From NCBI GenBank assembly GCA_012845835.1, contig JABAKD010000021.1, forward strand, positions 13,394,978 through 13,458,977: a stretch of DNA of 64,000 nt, in the 5' to 3' direction. This document shows, piece after piece, positions 1-12,000 of this stretch. Both the position numbers and the translations under genes were made by a program. The stretch is from Undaria pinnatifida. Lineage: Eukaryota > Sar > Phaeophyceae > Laminariales > Alariaceae. How positions within the stretch are numbered: position 1 is the first letter of the stretch; each line of letters begins with the position of its first letter. The notes under the pieces are model-generated. The model worked only from the letters and a program-made list of their open reading frames with translations. It did no database searches and was not told where the DNA came from.

Positions 1-11
1 TTGACGACGCT
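1..11 (+). CDS. LRR exon, partial (3' end only)
   Basis: The first 11 bases end in an LRR-like LTTL followed by the donor GTGAGT. The same exon ending occurs at 9089 and nearly the same at 10104. The exon would end in phase 2, as the other LRR exons do. The rest lies upstream of the window. Confidence 0.5.
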
Positions 12-3000
12 GTGAGTGTCGCTCCTAGTCTCCCCGTTGGCCTTGCATGATAGTCAGAGGCACTTCCATTTCGAAACCCGATGCGAGACGAGAGTATTTT
101 TCTGAAGAATGGTTACATTGCCCTCGATGTCAAGGTCGTAAATTCGGACCAGAGTCGGAGCTTGATTTACGTGGGCCTTTCAAAGGTAACTTGTACAACA
201 TGATCAAATTCCGTGTTATGTGCTCAGCGTCTCGATGTAAACGGTTAATACGTACGGGTGGTCTCTGGCGGTGCGGTAGTTCCGTTAAACGTTGTATTCG
301 GCTCGGGGTGCGAACGGCGAATGAATAACTTTGTCACATAAGTACCACTTGGTAGGTGCATTGGTGGTGTATGCCCCAACCTAATAAACGATACTTTAGC
401 TAGCCATGCAGCCCAAGCTACGACCCTGACTTGTAGAGATCGACAACATATTAGTACCAGGCGAATATATCGCAATTTACAAGGTGCAGAGGAAGTGCAA
501 GCGGTGCAGTAGGTTAACTGACAACTTGGGGGAAACCGTGCATGCGTCTCGAAGAACCATCTTTAAATCGAAAATCTCGGGGAAACCTCAACGGCACGAG
601 TAAGGGTCAGGCGTTGTCAGATCTATTTTTTTTTGTAAGAAAACTGGTATAGTGTTTTGTTTTGTATATCTGAGGCAAGCGTGACACGAGCACATTCTAA
701 AAATCATCTGCATGTACGTTTCCTGTCCTGATCAACAATGATGACAAACAAAATCGCTAAAGGAGGGCCGCTCGGCTCACCAGCTGTCGGGGGCTGACGT
801 TTACGTTTTATCCAGTCTGATAACAATCGCCGAAATCCCTTACCTACCCCGCTTCCCCGTGCTTCACTCAGCAGCAGCTATCCCGTTTCTTCGTCCTGCG
901 ACATCCCGTCGGCATAGCCTTGGCTTCCGACAAGATGAACGCTCTGTCTAAAGAGTCGTCCCACCGGCGGGGGGGGGGGCAGGTTTAGGGGCCAAGCCAT
1001 TGAGACAGGTTTTGCTCCTCAAGCGTGGCCCTATCGTTCAGCATGATTCTTGAACGAATAACTTGCTTTCGCCCTATCGGATAGAAACGTTGGTCGAATT
1101 ACCAGAACGAATATGTCGTCGCAGTTATGCTTTTGCTGAGACATTGAGCTACTCATATTTGGGGCCCAAAACCTCTGCTGCACCATTAGCGTGGGATGCC
1201 TCTAGACCAATATGTAGAGCGAAGAGCGGATAACGCGAAACACCGGTGACCACACCACACGGGCAGTAAACAAACACAGTGTAGACACTTTGCTCTTGAA
1301 CCCACGATAGCGACCACGTTGTTTTTGTCAAAAAATACACGCTACAGACGTCAATGAACGGTGGCTGATCTCCTCCAAAGGTAAAACAGTACATGCTTTT
1401 TCGTCTCGGTTACCTATGTTTCCCTGTCTGTCGTTCTGTTGACGCTGCCGTCGCGCCTGGCAGAACCATCACCGACCACAAAATCTCGACAATCGACATA
1501 GACGCCTTCCAGCCTCTCGCGTCGTCCATGACACTTTTGTGAGTAAAGGGTTTTGTAATGAAGGATATAGCCGGGAGCCTACGACTTGTCAGTGTCGACG
1601 GGAGATAGTATTCAGCATCGCTAGACACCACGCTGTACGTTGCGGTGGCGTGCACAAATGTCGAATTAGTCGACTGAAACCAAACGTTGTTGTATGTCGC
1701 CACGAGTTCATGCTGTTATATTTCTTCCGCAGTGGAAAACCTGAACCACCAAGAATGTTTTGGTTGACCTCAACAACCAAGGTTGGGGAATATTTAATAC
1801 GCCTCAAGGTCCGCGTTTACCGTAGCCACAACGCTATTTCGCCCGTCTGTCGGCTGCGGTTGCGTCACTTGGGGTCGCCTTATAGAACGCCAAAAAACAT
1901 TAAAAGGTCGCGAAACCCCACTTCCTAACAAATACCTTTTATAGTCTATGTAGCTGGTGATTAAAAGGGGGTTCTACACATTCTACAATAGAAATCCATG
2001 TGTTGACTCGTACCTGCTTGGTGTTTATCACATCAAGAGAGTCAGCCATGAACGTTTCGCACCTGTCAACATTCACTCTCCCGCGTATAGCCGACATGCT
2101 AAAATTGCGTCAAGTCTATAGCAAACCTCGTGTGTACCACGAATTGTTACCACGAATGATTACGCATGCATCGCCGATTCCTCGCCTGCGCGATGTTGAC
2201 CGTTCGAGAAGTCTCCCAAGCACCACGTATTCGTCAACTTGCTTCAACGATATCGCAACGCACTGCACGAACGGGAAACGAGGTTAAAATTTACTGCGAC
2301 CCATGCGCATGCTTCCTCAGGGACCTAGACACCGGTGTGCTCGAGGCGGTAGAAGTCGGTCTCTTCGCCAACATGGGATTCATCCAAACCATGTGAGTGC
2401 CCATACCAGTACCGGGGATGCTAAATATATGTAGTGGTTCGCAGTATGAAACCTGCACAAGGACGACAAGTCGCCCACTACCCCTCGTCCTCATTAGCAG
2501 TAAAACATATTGACTTATCCACATTGACGTTATGTATGTTCTGTCGTGCGACTTGTGAGGGTGACGTCACCACCACGCGGCTGCGGCGATTCTCGGTGGT
2601 GGCGTGGTAAAGCCATTGTTGCGCCAGGCATTACTCGTACGCCTGAAATTCGTTGTATATATATCAGAATGCATGTAGATAATAGAAGTAGAGACAGATT
2701 AGATACCTACCTGGATGAAAGTTTTGTAGTGTTATGCACTACAGGTTCTTACAAGTAGCCTGTAACGGCGACTACACCCTCACGATCTCGCCGCGACTCC
2801 ACGGCGGCGAATTTTGTGTGCGGCGTTGTACAATCATGGCGCCCCCGGATAATATCCCGTACGACAACAATTCGTACGTGATGTCCCAGTATGGTAGAAA
2901 GGAATGTATCTAGACTGCGGTGATACGGTAGATATCTGTCGCAAACAAGGTGAAACCGCAGTACTCACAGGGTCCCAATGCTCATAGAAGTATAAACTAT

Positions 3001-6000
3001 ACGCAAAACATGTCTCTAGAGCATGATGGTAGACTAGTCTGCACACAGGTGTTTCAAAGGTACCATGATTCAGTCATTGCACGCCAGGAAACAATCCCAG
3101 GTAGTAGGTAGCGCATAGAGTAGATCCGGTACAATCAAGGCAGGCTCGCAGCATGCATCATGAAACATTGTATCACTCTAGCCACACTGATTAGTTCGAG
3201 ACAAGCCTGCATTTAGTTGTCGCCCCAACCCGCAACCAAGGCGTGTAATCACGGGGAAAGCCGACGGGAGCAACCCATCTGACGGCGTATATAAACTATA
3301 CCCTCACCAGAACCACTTATCAATGAAGTCGATGACAACAAAGCTTGTCTTGAAAACGCACACGCGTGTACAGCCCTCGACGAACTCACAGCAGCAGCTT
3401 GCAGATCGGATTTTGCTGGTATTAATATCATCATGAACGGAATCAAGACAGCACCAGCTTCAACCATGGCTATCATGTAGTCTAGTCTCAACGCGGAAAT
3501 AATCAACCGGTCGGAGTTGATGTTGCGATCATCATCGCCAGACACGTCAGGAAGGGCCCCGACCATTACGTACTCTACAATGTAATATATCGGTATTATC
3601 GTGGCTCATAGTTTACAACACCAGCCATACGTAACTACAGCATCACCACAATAGACTTATCATACGCGTCTACAGCACTACGTACACTGCGATATTTCAC
3701 ACAGCGTACCTGTTGCAGTAGACTATCGTACTAACGATTTGATACGAGTATAGTCTAGACTTTAGACTATGTGGTCACAAAATATATCAGCACTTACTTT
3801 CTCCCAATGACCCAGGCTACGGTAGGGGGGTCCCCTTTTGGGCCTTTTATTTCAGTGGCTAGGGGTCACTCGCGCGAGTAACTCCTTTGTTCCTATGCAA
3901 TCTTACGTTTCCTTCATGTTTTACATTGACGAAATCAATCCGCAATGCAAACGTGATCTAAGCTGCGGCAAACCAAGTTTCTAAGCCATCGTCATCCGTA
4001 GGGTACAGAGCTACTCGTGCGAGTGGCTCAAACACACCAATGAAAATGGGGGTACCACCCTACCGTAGCCTTGGTCCAATATCGTGGGACAAATGCCAGG
4101 ACAGGAGAGGGAACTTTCACCGCTTGACCGACGGCAATTTTCAACAATTCGCCTTGACTGACGGTGAACTACTAGGTTTTAGTTCGAAACTGTCGATTTG
4201 ACACGACAGATTTGACAATTTTAAGACCGCTAGGCAACCCCCCTTAGCTAGCCATTTCGTTAACGAGTGCTGCTGTGGCGGGACACTAAGACGACAAATC
4301 AACCTCTTTTCGAGAAATCCCTTGCAGAAACTGCAGTCCCTAATAATCTCGCCCACCGACGTAAACCTCAAGCACCGCTTCGAACGTGCAGCCAGATTCC
4401 CTCGTTTATCGATCTCCGGATCGTGGGTATGACCTACCAAGTAGTGTCAAATGCCTGGCTTGGCAATAAGAAAACACTCATGTGACTAGCTTGGCTGGCT
4501 ACTCCAGGTACAACTTCATGCTCCTCCAAAATGTCAGCATGAGCCCCAACTCGCTAGTGCTCGGCGTGTCCTTGCGACCACACGACGAGCTGCACCCGAG
4601 ACTGGTCCTGGGGGGCTGTTTTACCGTTTTCTACATTCCCCTGTCTTTGCTAACCGAGATTCTTGACACAGACATGCTTCATTCTCTACATCAAAACATA
4701 ACAAACGTCGCTTTTTTTGAGGGTACGCGCGGTATTGGTCGGGTCGGGAAAATGTGGTCGAGTCGGGAACTTTCGGAACAGGAACGAGACCCGCTAGTGT
4801 ATTTTGGCCCTGACCGCGACTTTCAGACCCCTCCCCGACCCCAATCTTTGTCTCACCGTCTACCGTCATTGCTTACGGCATCTTGTTCCCGTCCCGACTT
4901 GTTTCCGTCACGCGGTCATGTGCTTTCCCGACCTTTCTCGTCCTGCCGTCCGCCCAGTTGTTCCCATCCCATCCCGACTTTCGCACACAATGTCTCTCAT
5001 CCCCCAAATGACTTACTTGCGTGATGGTTTTTCCATTGTATTTAATACACAGGTTGCGTCTTCAACCCGTCATATGACTATGGACGCAGATGGATTATTG
5101 TCATTTGGATTATTCCGCTTATGTATCATGTGCATGCAGGAGATTGTGCGTTTACATTTCATGTATCTTGCAAAATTTTTGCCGCCCCTTCCTCTTGTGA
5201 CTGTTTCCATAAACGTCGGTAATGAGTCGAATGTAATTTCAAAAATTAAAATACACTCCAGCTAGCTGTGACATCGCATTTTTGGTCGAAATTCATCTTT
5301 GCAAGCTGTGTGTGATACTCCGATCGCGCGTATTACAGGTTGTGTGTCCTCATTAAAGATATAGGTCGGCGACTCCCCTTGCAACTACAGTGTAGCTATC
5401 AGGGTCAACAGGGTAACGTTAGGCAGTCTGTGCGCGCAAACTATAAAACCTGTTTCTGAGGAAGACAAAATGTGACAGCTGTGGGAGGCAATGAATCAGT
5501 TTCATATCGAGTGAATCCTGTAAGTCGAATAACCAGTGAGGGGAGGGTGGAGGTTTTAAGAACCTGGGGGCCTGATTTTGATCAAAAGCGAGCGGGGTTT
5601 AGGTCGCATAGATGTAGGGGTTTGCTAAACGCGTGGTGCGAGATCTAGGCGATGGTGCAGGTGGTGGAGAATGAGGGGGCGTTGGGGCCGGGGAGGGGTG
5701 GGAACTGCAGCAGCGGCATGGACGGCTCTAAAACGATAAATGAGGCGATCTCTAGGGGGTGGGTGTGTTTATTACTCTGCCGGACTTCGATATTAGGTAG
5801 GGCGTTTAAGCAAGAGGGAGTGAGGAAAACAAAAAAAAGGCGGGAGGGGAGGATTTTTAAGAGGTTTAGGTCACATATAATAATCAAAGATGAGTTTCGA
5901 CGAAATCTTCGATCTCACAGCCGGAGTGTAATTGAATTTTTATAATAATAATAAAATACACTCCAGCTATGAGATTGAGGATTTGGTCGACACCGATCTC

Positions 6001-9000
6001 TGCAACATTGTGTGTGATAATCCGATCGCGCGTGTAAACCATATACGTAGGGGCTTGCTATACGTGCGGTCTGGAATATCGTGCGGGGTGTGGGGAAGGA
6101 GGGGGCGTTGGCGGGTAAGAGGGGGGATTAATGGAAACTTCGTCAGGAATGGCTAGAAAGATAATGACGTGATATCAATTGCTTCATATAATATTATACA
6201 TAATGAAAAAGCTGGAGTGTATTTTAATTTTTATAATAATGAAAATACACTCCAGCTGTGAGATCGGAGATTTCGTCGAAACTCTTAACATATTATGTTG
6301 ACTCTTCTTGTGAACAAAAACCTTCCAAAAAATGTACTAAAATTATGTTGGTTTCTTCAACAACAAAAAAAAGCGGCAAAAGGTCGTCCAAGCATTTAAC
6401 AAATAGCACTTGGTATTATTTTTCACTTGTTTTCCGTTCGTTGTTGATGTCTCCAGCCAGCGTTCTCCGCCGTGTTGCCAACTATTCCGGACTGCATCTC
6501 CCCGCCATATCCTGACTACGTTCTCGACAGATCTGCCGATTGTATTCCCGACCGTTTCGTCTACTAGCTGGGTAGCAAACCGATCCTCGACTTTGTTTCC
6601 GACTTATTTTTCAACTATGTTCCAGACAGATATTTTCGAACATGCACCAGACAAAATTCCCGACCCGGTGCTGATTCGTTAAATTGCTTCGTCCGGACAA
6701 GAAATCGGCGATCCACGTCCCGTCCGGTCAGTCAATTCTATTGCTGCTTCCCCGTCCCGCTCCAATCCCACCGTGAGCAAACGTTTTTTTTTTCCTTTAC
6801 TGTCCCTCGGGAAGACCCAAAACGAGTTCCGCCTGCGGCGGGCTAAGCGGCTAACGTCCCGCACCGAGCGCTGATTTCGTTACCGCGCGTACACTTGGTT
6901 TTGTTGTTTTTGATGTTGGTTTGTTTTGAGCGTTTTGCAGAAAAAGCCCCCCTAATGTAATTTTTGTGGTCCTGAGCATGAGACCTGTACAAAAACGATG
7001 TGTCGTTAACCCTTTTCCGTCCTAATTAAGACCAATTAAATTCTCCACATCAACGATTTACGTCGAGCGACCCCCGGGTCACATGACGCCTCTGATGCAG
7101 TTTGCTGGTCAATCGACAGAGCACGACACAACTGCCATCGGCCAATGTGGCGAAGGATCTCAGATCAAAACTCGTATGCCAAACGTTTCTGTCCGAAGCC
7201 GTCAACCAAATATGGATGTGGCCTTGACGTGTACGATGTTTTTCTCTGGACTGGCTGTACCGAAGGATGGCCCCTTATGCGTCTGTGTATCCTCGTACAG
7301 TCGGAGAGCCTTTTGAGTGTTGGCGTGTCTAGGCTGTGATGCATGTATACCATTAGGACCGTAAGCCATACTCTTTCTCACAGACTGTTGAGATCGCCTC
7401 TGTAATGGAGTAACGGTTGTTGACTTGAACGCGAACACCATATACCCCTCCTGACCAGACACAATATCAATGTTAGCCGTTCCGGAGCATTTTGTTTATT
7501 TCGTTGCTAAATGTTTAGCTGCTGGCGATCGATGAACCGTGCTCATGAGGAAAATCAACGCATAACGTCTCGCCAAAACGAAAGACATATATTTCAGTGC
7601 ATTCAAGAGGTTGGAGAAAGCCACAGGAGCACCCCCCCCAATCCGTGAAAAATCTGAAAATACCGAGTAACTAGGTTTACACACGCGGACAGTCGAGCGG
7701 CGTAACCGCAACTACCGCTCTGTCGCAAGTTTTGTTCCTCTAACGTGGAACATGGACATGTGTTCCAACGTGAGCGTTATGGAATGTCAGCCAATGACCT
7801 CCCCTGTCCGTTGAAGTGTATTTTCGAAACTCCCACAAATACACTATCGAACTACATCCGTCACAGTGTATTTCTTCAGGGTTAACGCCCGTTCCGTTTT
7901 TTCTCAACAGCAATTGCTCAAGCTAGCTCGAAGCTGACACGTGATCAGAAACTTGAATCGTCATTTATCTCCCCCCAATCGCTGCAAAATCTTGGTTAAA
8001 TACGTATGGTAATAATGACTGCACTATTTGCTTACATACACAACCTCAGCAACGGCCAACGACCCAGGAACAAGAAATAAAACGGAATCGAACATGTCTC
8101 GACCATAATCTAGAGCGAGGAAAACTGAGTTCAAACAGCCTTGTCGTCAGCATCTCTATCGCGCCAACGAGAAAGCTCGGCGAACGGATCTCGCCAACTG
8201 TTTAGAACGTATGCGCCAAAGAATGGGTTGCATAAGTGGAAGACGGTAGCGAGAGCTTGTGGTGCCCGGCTAAGGCGAGAACGTCCGGGTCTTCGCTTCC
8301 GATACTACCGCAATACCCCCGCTCTCCTCCCCGCTTAGGATTTCCTTCTGAGAGGCATCGGTTAAACGAATGAACTACTCACATACACAACCAGGTGGCA
8401 GACGCTACATTTGTTACACAAAGACGGGAGTCGGCCCCCACCCATCTGCGTTGCTTCCTAATAATATCGACAAAAAGAGATCCAGGTTCAATCATAACAA
8501 AGTCCACGCCGAATGTATCGCAACGTGCGCGGTTGGCTTGTGTGGCGCCTGGTATTTGTTTGGAGACCAAACGTTCTAGAGGCGATCTCCTGTAAAACAC
8601 AGCGGAAACGTTAGGCAAAGTAGATAATACTCGGTAGCCTGGTCTGTCAGGTTTCCCATTTTTTTGGCAAGAAGGCTGAGTCTAAGAATCCCAATCACGG
8701 TCAGCTAAATCACAAATCAACAAGGAACCCAGGTAAGCATTTTTTTCACGTCTCTGCTGCTGCAGCCTATTTGCTTAATCTCTGTGGAGCGACCGTTCCT
8801 GCCTCAGCCCTATACATTTGGATGGGAATTTCGATCGTCACCCACCCATTTGTGAAATTTACTGCTCACACGAATGTATAGTGGATTTCCGGCGCTTCGA
8901 CCCCCATTGATATTTAGCCATCACGAACGACACCACATCAATGGTACCTGGTAAACGACTATTAACGCGTTTATATGTTCGCCCTCCCATCGTTTCGTTG

Positions 9001-12000
9001 CCGGTTACGTGCGTTAGATACCTTGGCAGCAATAAACTGACATCCCTTCCATCCGGCATCTTCGCCGACATGGGAGCTATGACCACGCTGTGAGTATCAC
9101 GAGACGACATCCTTGAAATTTGGTACATGCGGTCTCAGCGTCTAATATACCGTTTCCGAAGAGAGGAATGGTTAGAACATTACAAAAGATCCCTAGGCGA
9201 ACCACCGGGTCGCATTTGAAGTCATTCACACTGGACGGTGATTGATTCTAACAGTATTCTAACAGGCAGGGCAAATACCGGCAAAACCGCCGCCACGTCT
9301 TCTATTCTTAGAGGCCGAAGCTGGTTTCACGGAAATAATGAGGTTTTGGATGGATGAGTTGACACGGGTGTATGCATACTGGAACGGGGGGATCCCTCCC
9401 GCGAGCGAACCCCTCACCATAGCATTGATCGATCTGTAATACAACTGCGCGAATGAGACGGTCACAGATATCCATGCCCAATGGTCGCGTCAACCCTGCG
9501 GGACATGGTCGACCGCGTTGTTCGTGTGCGGGGCACTTGCAGTGGATGCTTTTTGGCAGCTCCAGTCCGTTGGGTTCGACTTTCCGCACCCCACACAGTC
9601 TTGTGCAATGCATATGCTCTCTTTGGATTACGGACGTTGATGGAAACGCCTGTTTTACACTTTACCCTTTGCATTGCCAGCCGCATGCACCAGACAGACC
9701 AAACGCGGTGAACCCTTGCAGTTTCATGTACGGATGTTTGCTGGTATACATGTGGTCTAGATATAGCGTTGTGTACCGTACGCGACGTCGGTTGTCTTCA
9801 CTGTGGCGTAAATGGGTTCCCCGTGCAAAACAATTGCCGGGAAAAGTGTACAGTACGGAGGGCGTAGGAATTCGAGCTTTTCTCAACTTGTCTCTAGTCG
9901 AATGGAAGTCTTTTTATGTAAAGCATTAAACCCCCCCCCCTATAGCGAGGACCACGCCTAGACCGTATGTTTCCTAGCTGCTAACTCAACGTATTCTCCC
10001 TCGTGTCCAATTCGAGCTGACAGGTATCTCAATGACAACTCTCTGACGACGCTACCTGAGGGCATATTTGATGGCTTGGGGACGGACTTAGGCTTGATGA
10101 CGTTGTGAGTGCCTTTCTGTCGGGTCGTAGATGGATCGTGCTGACTACAGTACAAGCAGGCAAAAACAACGCAGAACGTGGCTACGTTCCTTTACGCTCT
10201 CTCCCAGGTGATTTATGTTCCCCCGTCATTTTTGTGCATGACCCAGACACCAAACCGGTAGAAACACGCTTTAGGTCAATAGCATGCCGTTTGTTTACAT
10301 GAGATGCCAACGACAAACACGGCCACTGGTATTCCCTTTGGCGAGCAAAGACGTGGCTTACTCTTTGTCCTTGTTTGTCAACCACAACATATAATTGTCG
10401 TAACATCCTAACTGTTCGGCGGACGTATCTCCACCTCTGCCTTCACGGAAAATCACGCTCTCTCCGTCTTCAGGGATCTGTCTGGAAACCCGGGCCTGCA
10501 ATGCATCCCCGCCGCGTAAGTGATGTGGATGGGGGACGAATGATGATTGCTTGGTTCTCGTAGGCGTGTGTGTAATATTTGGTATTTTGCTTGCGGCCTC
10601 TGGTTCCACCGGAAGATTGCTAGCAATCGTCCGGTGGCGTATACATGCGAAGAATGGCCAATTATGACGGAAATATTTCAACGTCGGGTTGGATTATTTT
10701 ATCGAGAATACGTTTTCATCTGGCTATTGTGGATTCTTAGACTGATTGCGACGGGAATTATTCACGGTGTATCCCAGCGATGGCCTGAGCGATGACGCCT
10801 GCACGAACGACTTTTCCCCTTCGACTGTCTGACCCTAACTCAAATATGCCCTTCCAACTTCGTCCCGTTTCGTGTCTTGGTTTAATTAACGCAGAACCTT
10901 TGCAGCTATGAGCACTGTCACCGCTTCACTGGCGGACCCTGATGGCGTGTGCGGTGAGAACCGGCGGAGCCTAGGTGGAAAAAGTGTCGACCTCAATCCG
11001 CAGCCTTCGGCGACGAATAACGTCTACCGGTGTTACTGACTGCATGTCGTTACCAACGGAAGCTGACGGGGACGTTGCGTGAGAATTAGCGGGGATTCCT
11101 GGTTCCATCTATTATTTTTCATGCGTCTAAAAAGTCAAAAACGTACTGCATACTGTATTAGGATAAATAAGTTGGATAGTTTTGGTTTTGCCACGTCGGC
11201 TGATGTCCCCATATTTGTTCATGATGTGACCTTTGAAGATGACGTGCTCGATAACAGCCCCGAATCTTACCGAATATCCCTCAGCCCCGTCATACCCTCT
11301 GTTTTCTGCCGCACGCACGAACTGACGAAAAGGTTGTACGCCAGCCACTGCGGTTGCGTGTGAAGATGGTCCAACGTGTGAGGCTGGAGCAGAAGGTTAC
11401 ACTTGCAGCGGTAAGGGTTTCGCAATTTGCTATCGTTCTAACACCTCGCTGTTGCCATGGGCGTGTATCGACACGTGTTCTCGGTTTAACGGTACTAGTG
11501 GAGGAGGTCACGTACAAAAAAACGCAAAATCCAGCTGTAGGCTACAGAAGGACAGAAGGAAGGACAAAAAAATACATGGCTTTTGGCGAATCATGACCCG
11601 ACCCTTGGGTTTTGTCAAGGCGATTTCAAAGTCGTGAGACACGTCGGGTCACATTATAAAATCTGAAGGGTCGGGTTGGGTCGGATTAAAGGGTTTCAAA
11701 TCTCGCGAGGCGGGTCAGATCGGGCTAAACGGCCTCAAATCGTGGGGGTGGTGTCAGGTTATGACCTGCGAGACACGGGTCACGCACTGGTTAAAGCACT
11801 ATGACCCGCGAGATGATTTTGGCTCACCCGTTGGTCAAACCCGCGTATCTGGCGAGCGGAACCGTCTTTTTCAAAATATTAGCTGAAGGCCTTCGGTCAG
11901 TGAAAGCGCCCCGCGGGTCTGACCCACGGATGCGTAAAACATGAAAAACGAACTGCTTGCTGCTTGTCTCGTGCCGATGATCCGATCATATGTCATCACA

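Noticed and set aside
3300-3480. An open Cys-containing segment (ACLENAHACTALDELTAAAC) as a possible exon
   Set aside because: Spacing of Cys is suggestive, but no acceptor and donor pair in a compatible phase could be defined.
4482-5024. A 180-codon frame in an LRR-gene intron
   Set aside because: It crosses a GTCGGG-rich repeat, has no motif, and its composition follows the repeat.
5252-5930. TA target duplication and Tc1/mariner assignment for the CACTCC family
   Set aside because: The AT-rich sequence outside the TA is conserved between copies, and copy g has no inverted right end, so the TA cannot be accepted as the duplication.
9453-9929. A 158-codon frame between two LRR exons
   Set aside because: Lies in the intron between well-supported exons at 9018 and 10024; no domain signature.
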